In this document: one piece after another, positions 24,521 to 32,871 of the stretch
Layout of the letters: every line of letters begins with the position of its first letter
Numbering within the stretch: the first letter of the stretch is position 1
Assembly (NCBI RefSeq): GCF_009649815.1
Contig: NZ_WJIC01000037.1
Span: 1-60,549 of the forward strand
Length of the DNA stretch: 60,549 bases
Origin: Nocardia sp. SYP-A9097
GTDB lineage: Bacteria > Actinomycetota > Actinomycetes > Mycobacteriales > Mycobacteriaceae
Reading direction: 5' to 3'
Program-made: the position numbers and the translations under genes
The notes under the pieces: model-generated
The model's input: only the letters and a program-made list of their open reading frames with translations
Told to the model about the DNA's origin: nothing
The model's database searches: none

Positions 24521-24924
24521 TGGTGGGGAACAAGATCGTGACGGGGCGTCGGCCCCGGGACGGATACGTCAAGTCGTCGTTCAGTGACGGCGGTGGTCAG
24601 TGCGTGCTGGTCCGACGAAAGGAAGGCGATGCGAGCGTCTTCCTCCGCGACAGCAAGTACCAGCGAAACCTCCGCAATCGTGCCGAGGACGAACCGATTA
24701 TCGAACTGCCAGAAGCTGTTTGGCTCGCGTTCGAGGATCTGGTTTTGAATCGTGTGAGTGACGCGGCCATCGCGGACTTTCTCGCGATGGAGTATGCCGA
24801 CGACGGAAGTACCGTACTACGTGGACCTGATGGAACCATGCTCCTGTTCACCGAAGCCGAGTGGAGCGCCTTCCGAGCCGGTCTCGCCGGAGGAGAGTTC
24901 GAACCTCGAACGGTCGCCGCATAG
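24520..24924 (+). CDS. DUF397 protein, partner of the XRE regulator
   Basis: 134 residues, longer than the usual 60-70. The N-terminal part has YVKSSFSDGGGQCVLVRR...VFLRDSK and the C-terminal part TVLRGPDGTMLLFTEAEWSAFRAGLAGGEF, both DUF397 features separated by a linker with IIELPEAVWLAFEDLV, so it may be a double domain. XRE-DUF5753/DUF397 pairs are regulator-antagonist modules in Streptomyces and relatives. The ATG overlaps the stop of the preceding gene (TAATG), so translation is coupled. Confidence 0.75.
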   Translation: MVGNKIVTGRRPRDGYVKSSFSDGGGQCVLVRRKEGDASVFLRDSKYQRNLRNRAEDEPIIELPEAVWLAFEDLVLNRVSDAAIADFLAMEYADDGSTVLRGPDGTMLLFTEAEWSAFRAGLAGGEFEPRTVAA

Positions 24925-24943
24925 CGTCTGCGCTCCAAGCGTT

Positions 24944-25003
24944 TCAGTCGGCAGAACCCTCAGAAGGCTTCAAGCGCAGCGAAATCGAGTTGATGCAGTT
25001 GCG
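24944..25003 (-). pseudogene. 3' end of msrB, second copy (candidate att site)
   Basis: Minus-strand translation RNCINSISLRLKPSEGSAD plus stop, against RYCINSISLRLQPAEGSAS plus stop in the intact MsrB. It retains the catalytic Cys codon and the stop but nothing upstream. Nucleotide identity with 34323-34382 is roughly 80% by eye. In the same orientation as intact msrB, so the two flank 25004-34322 as direct repeats, as after integration into the 3' end of a gene. Confidence 0.8.
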
Positions 25004-25067
25004 CTCAAATATCTGCCCGCCGATCGCTCGGGTAAATGAGTCTTTTGGACTGGTGAGGGTAGGTCTT

Positions 25068-25104
25068 GACGTCCAGCCGGTCGATGACTGAATCACTGGA
25101 CGTC
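25068..25104. repeat. Inverted repeat in the left arm of element 2
   Basis: GACGTCCAG (25068-25076) and CTGGACGTC (25096-25104), perfect 9-bp arms with a 19-bp spacer, between the msrB remnant and the arm repeats. Could be a protein-binding site. Confidence 0.5.
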
Positions 25105-25133
25105 CGAACCGATCACGGTATATCAGTCTGAAT

Positions 25134-25154
25134 ACGTTCGCGAAAACGTTCGCA
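25134..25154. repeat. Direct repeat ACGTTCGC x2, left arm-type site
   Basis: ACGTTCGC at 25134-25141 and 25146-25153, 12 bp apart. The 13-mer GAAAACGTTCGCA (25142-25154) recurs exactly at 34268-34280 near the other end of the element. Confidence 0.55.
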
Positions 25155-25167
25155 GCGATCGAGTGGC

Positions 25168-25198
25168 CTTCGGCGTGTCGTTTAGCGGCGCGCCGAAG
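25168..25198. repeat. Shared hairpin, copy 2
   Basis: CTTCGGCGTG (25168-25177), loop TCGTTTAGCGG, CGCGCCGAAG (25189-25198), with one G-U pair. Related in stem and loop, and in the preceding TCGCAG...GAG sequence, to 11079-11130. Confidence 0.65.
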
Positions 25199-25404
25199 CC
25201 GTTTGGCGAACGGCAACTTTTTGGCAAATTGATGAGCGCCGGGCTCTGGATCGAAGTGCGTTACCGAACCTGGCGGGAGTGGTCCGCAGAAGCCAGCAGT
25301 GGTCGGGATAGCGACTTGGGGGCTTCTTCTCGATTGGGGCAGTATGTGCCGATCTCGGCAGCGCCTGTCCGGCTGTGCCGTGGGTAACTGATCGGACTGA
25401 GGCG

Positions 25405-25452
25405 GCTGGGCTCATAACCCAGAGGTCGCAGGTTCAAATCCTGTCCCCGCTA
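25405..25452 (+). pseudogene. tRNA-Met(CAT) 3'-half remnant
   Basis: Anticodon arm CTGGG-CTCATAA-CCCAG (25406-25422), then a variable loop, T arm GCAGG-TTCAAAT-CCTGT (25428-25444) and acceptor strand CCCCGCT (25445-25451). The 5' side does not form a matching acceptor or D arm (TAACTGATCGGACTGAG where TAGCTCAG...AGAG is expected). A 3' half alone is what integrative elements that use tRNA genes leave at one end. A terminator follows directly. Confidence 0.65.
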
Positions 25453-25457
25453 CTGCG

Positions 25458-25495
25458 AAAGGCGGTCCTGGCCAACAGGTTTCAGGACCGCCTTT
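25458..25495 (+). terminator. Terminator after the tRNA remnant
   Basis: AAAGGCGGTCCTG (25458-25470), a 12-nt loop, CAGGACCGCCTTT (25483-25495): a perfect 13-bp stem. Probably the original tRNA terminator carried along. Confidence 0.8.
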
Positions 25496-25531
25496 CAACC
25501 TTTGTCGAGGTTGATGACATCGCCATTGGCA

Positions 25532-26005
25532 TCACGCCGAAACGGTCATCTCGGTCAGCCTCGAAAACTCGGTGAAACATATGTCTACCAGGCGCTTTCC
25601 ATCGGACAAGGTGGGACGAATGAGACTGTGATCGTTGGGTTTCGTGCCCTGTGATCGCATGACCCAGTCGGCGCTTCCTGGGCTCAAGTGGCTTCTGGCG
25701 GGGTTGCGGGCAAAGCTATGTGCCGGTTCGATTCTGTGGTGGGGAACAATGCAGTTGGGAACAGTACCGACCAGCATCTTCTTGTTGGGCAACTGGTCAT
25801 CGAAGCCGAATTCGACCTGAGCGGGAGCAAACGCCAGGCGGATGTACATCTGGGCGCTGACAACCCTGCTGCTGCTTCCGGTCCCTCTTGCCATCGGCAG
25901 CGATATCGTCAAGCATGCCTCGGAGCTCAGCACAGTTGGAATTTCGCGCCCCTGATCCCGAACGGCCGGATCCTTCTCGACGGCGGGCTGACTCTCAGCC
26001 TGCAT
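25532..26005 (-). CDS. Hypothetical protein, doubtful
   Basis: 157 residues from an ATG at 26005; the longer frame to 26392 is antisense-like overlap of the gene at 26070. A middle stretch MYIRLAFAPAQVEFGFDDQLPNKKMLVGTVPNCIVPHHRIEPAHSF has credible composition and lower GC than the backbone. No family recognised and no clear ribosome site. It may be the decayed tail of an accessory gene. Confidence 0.3.
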   Translation of the reverse strand: MQAESQPAVEKDPAVRDQGREIPTVLSSEACLTISLPMARGTGSSSRVVSAQMYIRLAFAPAQVEFGFDDQLPNKKMLVGTVPNCIVPHHRIEPAHSFARNPARSHLSPGSADWVMRSQGTKPNDHSLIRPTLSDGKRLVDICFTEFSRLTEMTVSA

Positions 26006-26069
26006 ACTGATTTCGTCGGAAGTTTTGTTCGGTAATGCTCTGCTCCAGGTTCGCTGATCGAAGCTGATC

Positions 26070-26798
26070 CTATCGGTCGTCGGTTGTGCGAGCATCCGCG
26101 AGCTGTTTTGGGGTGTATCGCCGCAAATAGTCTCGGAAGAAATCTGTGACCTCTTCCGGTATCGGACGGGCGGCGGAGAGTGAGTAGCCGACCACATATC
26201 CGGATCCTTTGGCTGCTCCCTTCCGGAATCTGTATTCCGGTGCGTGCGAGTCCAATAGGTTCTGGTAAAGATCCTGGACTTCCAGAAAATCGAAAAGTTC
26301 GACCAGGCTCCATTGCGGGATGGAGTCGCCGGGGCTGTTCGGTAGAAAGGTGCGACGCTCGCCATTGTCGCCGCGAAGCGGAAGGCCTCCACATAAGGTT
26401 TGGACCTGATCGATACTCAAGAAATGGATTGGGCCAGCGGTTTCCGCGAAAACCCATCGGTTGAACCGTGGGCTTTCGAAGATATCGCCGGCGGAGAGCG
26501 CACTGATCTGTTCGGTGAAGCCGAGCCCGGTCCGCACCGTGTCGTGTAGTCGGCCATCGTCACCGCGAACCGTGAGAAGGTGATCGTCCCGGCAGACCCA
26601 GTTCAGCAGTTCTGTGCGGAACTGGTCACGGAGCTCGAAAGCGCGGACACAGGACAGGTGGTAGGACCCGTGAAAATAGGTGGTGTCCCCGTCCCACGGT
26701 GCCAGGATGCGGTGATAGGGCTGGAGTGACTCGGCCCACCCTTCCACTTCGAGTACATACCGTCCGCAGAATTGGCAGGCGTGGGGCTTGTCGAACAT
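26070..26798 (-). CDS. Hypothetical protein with N-terminal Cys pair
   Basis: 242 residues. Starts MFDKPHACQFCGRYVLE, with a CxxC and later CVRAF and VCRDDHL, so a zinc site is possible. Middle: FESPRFNRWVFAETAGPIHFLSIDQVQTLC. The C-terminal half is helical with VTDFFRDYLRRYTPKQLADA. No membrane segment. I do not recognise the family. It lies divergently beside 26919 in the cargo of element 2; lower GC than the backbone suggests transfer. Confidence 0.65.
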   Translation of the reverse strand: MFDKPHACQFCGRYVLEVEGWAESLQPYHRILAPWDGDTTYFHGSYHLSCVRAFELRDQFRTELLNWVCRDDHLLTVRGDDGRLHDTVRTGLGFTEQISALSAGDIFESPRFNRWVFAETAGPIHFLSIDQVQTLCGGLPLRGDNGERRTFLPNSPGDSIPQWSLVELFDFLEVQDLYQNLLDSHAPEYRFRKGAAKGSGYVVGYSLSAARPIPEEVTDFFRDYLRRYTPKQLADARTTDDR

Positions 26799-26918
26799 AG
26801 GCGCATCCTACAACCGGGCGGATTCGCTTGTGCCCCAGCGCTGATAGGGTCGGCAGACGTCAGCGTGGCCCGCCGGCCGGATGCGCGTGGCAGCCCAGGA
26901 GAGCACGAGGAGTATGAC

Positions 26919-27302
26919 GTGTTGTACTACCAAGCCGTATGTCACGGCGAATTCGGAAAGACGCCGCCGTTCACTCTGTTCGTCACCACCGATCGCTCGC
27001 AAGATGCGTTGGTGTGGAACCAAGGTATTCAGATGTGGCAGTACGACCCAGCCCGTGTCGTCCGGTTTACCGCAGACTACAAAAATGACGACCGTTACGA
27101 GGCGGTCGATCGTGTGACCGCGGAGAAGTTCGCCCGCGAGCTGGCTGCCGATGGTTCATCGGTCAGCGAATTGCCGAGCGAGGGCTGGATCGAATGGTTC
27201 TTCCGGTGGAAGGGTGATCCGCCCGACCACGAGGACGTCTCGTGGAACGACGATCTCCATGTTCGGGACCTCGAGAAGAAAGCCGCGCAGGACGATTCAT
27301 AG
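26919..27302 (+). CDS. Hypothetical protein
   Basis: 127 residues from GTG at 26919, with GAGGAG eight bases upstream; the longer frame reads through untranslated sequence. Rich in aromatic and acidic residues: YYQAVCHGEFGKTPPFTLFVTTDRSQDALVWNQGIQMWQYDPARVVRFTADY, then WIEWFFRWKGDPPDHEDVSWNDDLHVRDLEKKA. Soluble. Similar acidic small proteins are often immunity proteins near toxins, and the toxin-like operon starts 120 bp away, but this is only suggestive. Confidence 0.6.
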   Translation: MLYYQAVCHGEFGKTPPFTLFVTTDRSQDALVWNQGIQMWQYDPARVVRFTADYKNDDRYEAVDRVTAEKFARELAADGSSVSELPSEGWIEWFFRWKGDPPDHEDVSWNDDLHVRDLEKKAAQDDS

Positions 27303-27421
27303 CGTTTGCCAAGCCTGCAGACGCCAAGCGCATCGTGCCAGCGAAACAGGACCATGAAATCACTCTCATCACGCGTTCGGGGCTGCGTGATTCCTTCGGT
27401 CGGTAAGGCGGGGCTCCGAAG

Positions 27422-28246
27422 CTAACGTTTGGGGATGACGAGCAGCCGGATATCGGTCGATGTTCGCAGCAGGGTCAGCCGGAGATCGTCGTTGGCCCAG
27501 GCGTTTTCGCGGGGGTGGGTGGATGGTGCCTCGGTTGACCGGCCGAGCGCTTCGTCCAGCGTGGTGGACAGCAGGGTGAACGCATAGGTGAGTTGCAACT
27601 CGTCGTCGTCGGGTATCGGCATGCTGATGGGTATCTCCAAGCCCTCTGCACGGCCGTCGCGCCAGTAAAGGTAGCCCTGGGCAGTCCCCGGACCGGTGTC
27701 GAGCTGGAACAGGCCGGGCGCAGGTTCGCGGATCGGCCAGCCGAATGTCTCGGCGACGAGGCCGGGCTCGGACCGCCACGAAGGGTCGAGCCCGACCAAC
27801 CGGGTGGCCAGCACCATGACTTCGGTGTATCCGAGGCGCGGCCAGCCTCGATCGGTTGCGTCGCTGGGCACGTGGTCCGAGAATTCCTGGCTGGTACCGG
27901 TATCCGGGACTTCCTGGCTACCGCTGATGATTTCCTGACGATCGCTGATGGAGAGCCCGGCGGCGCGGATACCGAGGGCAGCCAGGCCACGCCATGCGGC
28001 CGGAGAAGCTGGGTAGGGCGGGTTGACCGGCGATTCGTCGACCGCGAGCAACCATTCGTTCGTGTCACCGCGCCACAGAGTGAGTTTCGCGGTGGGCAGG
28101 GCGGGATCGCCTTCGGAGCGCGTGCCGAGCACGGTGCCGACCGGGTCGGTCACTGTGCCGGTTGCGTTCAGGCCGATGGCTTTTCGCAGCTCGTCGAGTT
28201 GTAGCTCGTCGAGTCGTCCGGTCAGGGTGAGCAGCAGTCGCTTCAT
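27422..28246 (-). CDS. DUF6301-like protein, last gene of the toxin operon
   Basis: 274 residues from the ATG at 28246, overlapping the stop of the preceding gene (ATGA). The N-terminal 110 residues are a separate module (MKRLLLTLTGRLDELQLDELRKAIGL...TLWRGDTNEWLLAVDES). The C-terminal 150 residues (RLGYTEVMVLATRLVGLDPSW...FGWPIREPAPGLFQLDTGPG) resemble the protein at 28689, which I associate with DUF6301. Soluble and acidic. As the fourth gene after a toxin-like protein it is a candidate immunity or chaperone protein; this is inference. Confidence 0.6.
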   Translation of the reverse strand: MKRLLLTLTGRLDELQLDELRKAIGLNATGTVTDPVGTVLGTRSEGDPALPTAKLTLWRGDTNEWLLAVDESPVNPPYPASPAAWRGLAALGIRAAGLSISDRQEIISGSQEVPDTGTSQEFSDHVPSDATDRGWPRLGYTEVMVLATRLVGLDPSWRSEPGLVAETFGWPIREPAPGLFQLDTGPGTAQGYLYWRDGRAEGLEIPISMPIPDDDELQLTYAFTLLSTTLDEALGRSTEAPSTHPRENAWANDDLRLTLLRTSTDIRLLVIPKR

Positions 28247-28692
28247 TGTTGCTCTCGTGCGGGGATTCCGAGTAACGGAAGGTCGACGGGCCGGTCGTTC
28301 ATATTTGAGTTCCAGGCGTCGTAGCTGAGTCCGGACGGGTCGGGTATCTGGTGACCGTCGCGGAACCCGGTGACGATCATGATCGCCAGCTGGCGATAGA
28401 TCGGCGAGGCAACCGGCCACGGCAACTCGATCCACCAACTCGTGCCGTGATCGCCGGTTTCTGGCGGTTGCCAGCCAGCGGCCGTCATGAGCTCGGGATC
28501 TGCAGATGCGAACTCGTCGCCGGGCTTCGGCTTGCCTTGGAATGTCGCCCACAGGGCATCGCTGAGCTGCACCACCTGCGACTGGACATACGATGTCGAC
28601 GGTCCAGCTCCGCTGATGGTCACGACCGCGCCATCGGGGAGCATGGTCAATTGCTCGGCGAGCCGGTCAGTGAAGTCGCTCCAGTCGTTCAA
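28243..28692 (-). CDS. TY-Chap-like small protein
   Basis: 149 residues. WSDFTDRLAEQLTMLPDGAVVTISGAG...SYVQSQVVQLSDALWATFQG resembles the TY-Chap family of putative chaperones found beside toxins in Actinobacteria; the assignment is from memory of the pattern. C-terminal half: WWIELPWPVASPIYRQLAIMIVTGFRDGHQIPDPSGLSYDAWNS. It overlaps both neighbours by 4 bp (ATGA), so the three genes are one translational unit. Soluble, no Cys. Confidence 0.6.
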   Translation of the reverse strand: MNDWSDFTDRLAEQLTMLPDGAVVTISGAGPSTSYVQSQVVQLSDALWATFQGKPKPGDEFASADPELMTAAGWQPPETGDHGTSWWIELPWPVASPIYRQLAIMIVTGFRDGHQIPDPSGLSYDAWNSNMNDRPVDLPLLGIPAREQQ

Positions 28693-29168
28693 ATCAGCCC
28701 CTGCTTTTCCAAATCGACGATTTGGTCATGCGCAGCCAGCCAGGCGTTGGTGACGAGGTCCAGCTTCAGCGTTACCCGCAGCGACTTCAACACGAGCGTG
28801 GTCTGCGTTCCAGCCCAACGGATTTCGGGGTACTTGCCAGGAACACGAACGGTCGGTTCTCCGATCGCATTGACCAGCGCCACGGCCATCCCGGCGAATG
28901 CGTCGGTGATGCAGGTCGCGCCATCATCCGCGTAGGCGGTGATCTGGGTACTGATCATCCCGGGCCGTCCGGCCAGGGACACGGTGCCGGTCGATCGCCC
29001 GAAACCGGAATCGAAGGTCACCGACTCGTCGAGGGTTCGGTTGAGTGTCCATCCGAAGTCCGCCACCAGTTTCGGTGCGTCGTCCAACTCCCATGACCAT
29101 TCGAGTGAGTGCAGCCGGATGGCCAGATCCACGACGTCGGCGTTGCTCAGTGCCCGCCATTCCGTCAT
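28689..29168 (-). CDS. DUF6301-like protein, candidate immunity
   Basis: 159 residues from ATG 29168 (MTEWRALSNADVVDLAIRLHSLEWSWELDDAPKLVADFGW). It shares its core with the C-terminal domain of the protein at 27422. Acidic, soluble. It lies 136 bp after the toxin-like gene and is coupled by ATGA to the next gene. The first gene behind a polymorphic toxin is often its immunity gene, so this is the prime candidate. A longer frame to 29303 has no supporting start. Confidence 0.6.
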   Translation of the reverse strand: MTEWRALSNADVVDLAIRLHSLEWSWELDDAPKLVADFGWTLNRTLDESVTFDSGFGRSTGTVSLAGRPGMISTQITAYADDGATCITDAFAGMAVALVNAIGEPTVRVPGKYPEIRWAGTQTTLVLKSLRVTLKLDLVTNAWLAAHDQIVDLEKQGLI

Positions 29169-29304
29169 ATGAACTCCCTTTACTCGGTCTGCCGGGGCCG
29201 ACTGGATCCTTGTCCGGTCGCCGAGGAATCGCGGTATCCGTTTGCGCGGAATCGACTGTGCCACAGTACGGAATATGACGGCAAGGCGAGATGTCACGGC
29301 CACG

Positions 29305-32300
29305 TCAGTTTCCGCGTTCCCGCGCCTGTCCTCGCGCTGGGCCCTCCCGCTCCCGGGCCCGTGTCCGATCCGCGGACTCTGCGGCGGCGCGTTCTCGAAT
29401 GGCTTCGGCGGCCGACTGAGCCTGTCCGATTTCCATGGACAGGCGTATCGCTATCAACTCTGGCGACAATCCGTTCCGGGCTAGCCCCTCGGCGAGCTCC
29501 CGTTGCCGCTCGAGAGTGGTATTCGGCATCGGTTGTTGCGTTCGCTGTTCGGCGCCAGGGGGTTCGGGTGTCCGGGGATCTTGTCCACGGGCATCGATAC
29601 CACGAGCGTCTCGGCCGCGACCGTCGACCGCACGGGCCGCTATAACCCGGGGATCGTTGGCTCGGTACGGCTGTTGCCGGTCGAGTTCTCGGGCGAATAC
29701 TTCGAGCTCTCTGCCATAGGTTTTCACACGTTCGGCATCGAGCGCCCGGGTCGCCATTTCGGCATGCTCGCGAGTCAGACCGAGTGATTCGAGCACCCGG
29801 GCGTCCCGTTCACGTTCGAGTGCGATGCGCTGCGCGATCGCGTCGTAATTGGTTTGCACCGCATTCAGGTTGGGTGTCTCGCCTTCCTGGACTATCCCCT
29901 CCATGACACGAGCGTTTTCGCGAACCCTCTCGACGAACCTCGCACGTTCGTCACGTTCCGGCACATCCCGTTCGCGGGCTTCCAGCACCCGGGATTCCGC
30001 TTGTCGCACGATCTCTTGCCCGAGGGACTCCCGGGCCTTACCGAATGTCTCGGCTCGCTTGTCCTCGAGCGATCGGGTGACAGCTTCAGCATGTTCGGGT
30101 GCCAATCCCAGCGACCGGACGACCTCGGCATCCCTAGCCCGATCCTTTTCGATCTGGTTGGTGACGGCGTCGTATTCCTCTCGCACCCGTCCAAGCTCGA
30201 GTTCCTTGCCCTGTTCGCGGGCTGCCTCCACCTCGCGAACCCGCTCCAGTGCTCGTTCCCGGACCTGTTCACGCTCCAACCCGTCCCGTTCCCGGGCCTC
30301 CAGTACCTTGCTCTCTGCCTGCCGCACGATCTCTCGGCCGAAGGTGTCCTGCGCGCGGCCGAGCGTATGCGAGCGCTCGTTATCGAGTAGGTCCCTGGCC
30401 TTTTGAACGTGCTCGGGCTGCAGCCCCAATTTCGCGAGCGCGCGGGCCTCCTGCGTTCGCTCGAACGCGATTGCCTGCTGCACGCGACCATAGTCCTTTT
30501 GCAGCTCGGCAAGGTCCACTGTCTTGCCTTTGGCGAGAGCGTCCTCGAGTTCACGCACTTGGCCCAGCATGTGGCCAAGGAAGCGTTGGCGCTCCGTCCG
30601 GTACTCGGCACGGTACTCACGGGCGATCGCGGCGGCTTCCTGGACCAAGTGCCGGGTGGCCGCATCCAGATAAGCCAGCGTTCCACGATGTCCATCGTGA
30701 AACTCCAGGCCGAGCATCTCTCTGGCCAGTGACGGATTGAGCTCTATGCCGGATGTGCGCAGCAGCTCCAGGCCGCGCTCGAGTTCCAGCTTCTGCAGCC
30801 GCCCGAGATCCCCGTTGACTGCCGAAATCTCCCGACTTAACTGGTTGAGGGTAAGGCCGCGCTCCTGTGCGTTTCGGATTGATTCCATAGCGGCGTCGAT
30901 GCGCGCCTGTAGTTCCAACGATGCACCCGGGGTTGCTCGGCTGGCCTGATAGATCTCGACTGCCCGATCGAGCGCTCTGAGGCTATCCGGGTCCAGGCCT
31001 TCCCTGATTCTTTCTCTTGCCAGCTCGATTTCTCGGACCCGGTTTTGTTCCAATTCGAGGGCGATCTCTTGCACGGTCGGAGGTGTTCGGACGATACCGG
31101 CCAGATCGAGAATCGGTAGTCGCACACCGTCGACATCCTGGTTGAAGTAGCTGATCGTTATGTCGCCATTTTTCGCGGCATGGGCCAGCACATATCTGTC
31201 TTCCAGGGTGCCATTGAGGTGAGAAGCTATGATGTCTTCCCGGATCTTGATCTGTGCCTTTCCTATGTCGCTTTGCGGATCGATTCCTCGTGCGATCATG
31301 TCTTCGGGGCGTTCATTCAGAAAGCGAATGAGATTTTGATCAATCGCTGCGGTGCGCACCTTATACTGGGGTGTCATCTGTTCCACCCGGCCGTATTCGG
31401 CGGTATTCGCGGCTCCGGTCTCGGAGCCGACGCCTTTACACTCGATGAAGATGATGAGTGTTCGACCACCGGTCGCGTCCGATGCGGGGACGCCTATGAT
31501 TATGTCGAACGTCTCCGATCCATCAAAATTCAGCTTTCCGTCGATCATGCCTTCGTAAGGAGTCAGAACCACCGCGCCCGGGAACCTACTCGGATCGATT
31601 CCATAGTCGAGTCCGCCCATTTCGGCCATGGCCTTAGATAGGTCAACGAGGTCCTTCCCAAGTGCGTTGTATTCAGTAGCGACCTCTCTGAGCTCCGGTA
31701 TTCTGTCGCTCAGGTGCTCCAGGTACTGTTTCTGCACATCGGTTAGCCCGGATTTTCCAAGCTCGTCGTTGATCTCTTTCGCTTTGGCTGCAAGCAGCCC
31801 TTCAAGTTCGCCCTGCTTCAGGTCGTGGATGGATTCTATTCCGAAAAGGTTCATAAGTTCTCTGGCTTCGATGCCAATTACTTTTCGGTCATCACCCAAG
31901 GCGATACGATCACCGGACGTTTTGGTGAGTTCTTTCCCGATGTCTGTGTTCTTGATGTCGTGACGTTCGTCTCTTTCTTGCAGTTTTTCTATATCGGAGT
32001 CTCGCACAGTCTCTGGGTTTTTGATCAAACCATGGTCGTCGGCCAGTGCGTATTTCTCCCCGCCTATCCATTGGCGCCACGTACCCTCACGGTCGCCTTC
32101 GGCGTGCAAATGATGACGATTGGCGTGATTGATGTCCTTGCGGTCGTCCGCGTTGAATTCTCGCCACGTGCCGGGTGGATCCGGCGCAAGGCTCGGAAAA
32201 CGGCTCACGTCACGGTGTAACAGCCCGTCCGGACCACGGTACAAGCCCGGCGGTGCAGGAGCTTCGCGGTCCTGTTTGCTGGGAACCAAGGGCTCGTGCG

Positions 32301-32871
32301 GAGTCTTGTACACATCTTTGGCCTGTTGCGGCGCCACTTGGTTGTCTGCGGGCGTGATGCGGTTGGGGTCGGCGGCCTGGGCGTCGAGCTGTGCGAAGTG
32401 GATGTCCAAGTAAGGCCCAGCTCCAGGTAGATTCCCAGGATCGTGCCGGTAGGGCTCTCCGTCCGGTCCTCGAGTATGCCGGGCCATTTCCCGCGACGGC
32501 GCAGTACCGTCGGACGGTTTCGCCGCTATGAGGTCGCGGACCGGGACCACCCGGCCCTGGCGGTCGATGGGGCCGCCTTCGGGATGGGTTCCGGCAGGCA
32601 GCACTTCGGAGTCGTCGAAGAACCGGACCTGTCCGTCACTGCCGATCACGGCCTCGATATGCGGTGTGACCTTGTGTAGTACATCGAGCCGCATGCTGTC
32701 CCCGGTCGCCGCGGCGGTGCTGGTCTCATACTCGGAGGCAGGTCCAGGGAGGCGTTCCTCGGGATGGGTATGGATGGTGAATTCGTACTCGCCCCTGAGA
32801 GATTCGGGAATGGTGATGATTGATTCCGAGCCACGCAGGAGTCGTAGTTCGCCAGCGGTGTTCTGCACCAC
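29305..32871 (-). CDS. Large polymorphic-toxin-like protein with nuclease-like motif and triple coiled-coil repeat; 5' truncated
   Basis: 1188 codons from GTG 32871. The same frame stays coding-like further upstream (IEGSPIGSGSCWRYTGVEHA to about 32930), so the true start was lost, probably when the ISL3 element arrived. Residues 1-80: JAB-like TIHTHPE. Residues 450-520: FDIIIG (D456), then TLIIFIECKG (E477, K479), a PD-(D/E)XK nuclease signature. Residues 758-1078: three tandem repeats of about 105 residues (REIVRQAESKVLEARERD and SLGLAPEHAEAVTRSLEDKR recur). The Pro-rich tail is followed by a charged end. No signal peptide or membrane helix in what remains. Confidence 0.75.
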   Translation of the reverse strand: MVQNTAGELRLLRGSESIITIPESLRGEYEFTIHTHPEERLPGPASEYETSTAAATGDSMRLDVLHKVTPHIEAVIGSDGQVRFFDDSEVLPAGTHPEGGPIDRQGRVVPVRDLIAAKPSDGTAPSREMARHTRGPDGEPYRHDPGNLPGAGPYLDIHFAQLDAQAADPNRITPADNQVAPQQAKDVYKTPHEPLVPSKQDREAPAPPGLYRGPDGLLHRDVSRFPSLAPDPPGTWREFNADDRKDINHANRHHLHAEGDREGTWRQWIGGEKYALADDHGLIKNPETVRDSDIEKLQERDERHDIKNTDIGKELTKTSGDRIALGDDRKVIGIEARELMNLFGIESIHDLKQGELEGLLAAKAKEINDELGKSGLTDVQKQYLEHLSDRIPELREVATEYNALGKDLVDLSKAMAEMGGLDYGIDPSRFPGAVVLTPYEGMIDGKLNFDGSETFDIIIGVPASDATGGRTLIIFIECKGVGSETGAANTAEYGRVEQMTPQYKVRTAAIDQNLIRFLNERPEDMIARGIDPQSDIGKAQIKIREDIIASHLNGTLEDRYVLAHAAKNGDITISYFNQDVDGVRLPILDLAGIVRTPPTVQEIALELEQNRVREIELARERIREGLDPDSLRALDRAVEIYQASRATPGASLELQARIDAAMESIRNAQERGLTLNQLSREISAVNGDLGRLQKLELERGLELLRTSGIELNPSLAREMLGLEFHDGHRGTLAYLDAATRHLVQEAAAIAREYRAEYRTERQRFLGHMLGQVRELEDALAKGKTVDLAELQKDYGRVQQAIAFERTQEARALAKLGLQPEHVQKARDLLDNERSHTLGRAQDTFGREIVRQAESKVLEARERDGLEREQVRERALERVREVEAAREQGKELELGRVREEYDAVTNQIEKDRARDAEVVRSLGLAPEHAEAVTRSLEDKRAETFGKARESLGQEIVRQAESRVLEARERDVPERDERARFVERVRENARVMEGIVQEGETPNLNAVQTNYDAIAQRIALERERDARVLESLGLTREHAEMATRALDAERVKTYGRELEVFARELDRQQPYRANDPRVIAARAVDGRGRDARGIDARGQDPRTPEPPGAEQRTQQPMPNTTLERQRELAEGLARNGLSPELIAIRLSMEIGQAQSAAEAIRERAAAESADRTRAREREGPARGQARERGN
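29638..30600 (-). repeat. Three tandem 105-codon repeats inside the toxin-like gene
   Basis: Units at about 30277-30600, 29968-30276 and 29638-29967. Each has the order: charged helix, YDAVTNQIEKDR-type helix, LGL-PEH-A hinge, long helix ending QAES-VLEARERD. Unit 3 is the most diverged. Confidence 0.75.

Larger units (their letters stand above)
11098..24943. mobile_element. Accessory segment 1, bounded by msrB 3' remnants
   Basis: Lies between msrB remnants at 11058-11097 and 24944-25003, both in the orientation of intact msrB. Contents are non-syntenic: desaturase, dormancy-type genes, several gene fragments, SulP, pckG, ArsR regulators, CRISPR repeats and an integrase remnant at 22457. 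The boundaries are inferred from the repeated msrB ends; no intact integrase is present, and some genes inside (desaturase, pckG) may be older residents captured by rearrangement. Confidence 0.45.

Noticed and set aside
21168..25000. cas genes near the CRISPR array
   Set aside because: None of the neighbouring proteins shows Cas features; the array is an orphan within this window.
24944..25216. 90-codon minus-strand ORF as a real gene
   Set aside because: Its end is the msrB remnant and its start crosses the arm repeats and hairpin, so it is a chance frame over an attachment region.
25372..25453. Complete functional tRNA-Met
   Set aside because: The 5' acceptor strand and D arm do not pair; only the 3' half is tRNA-like.
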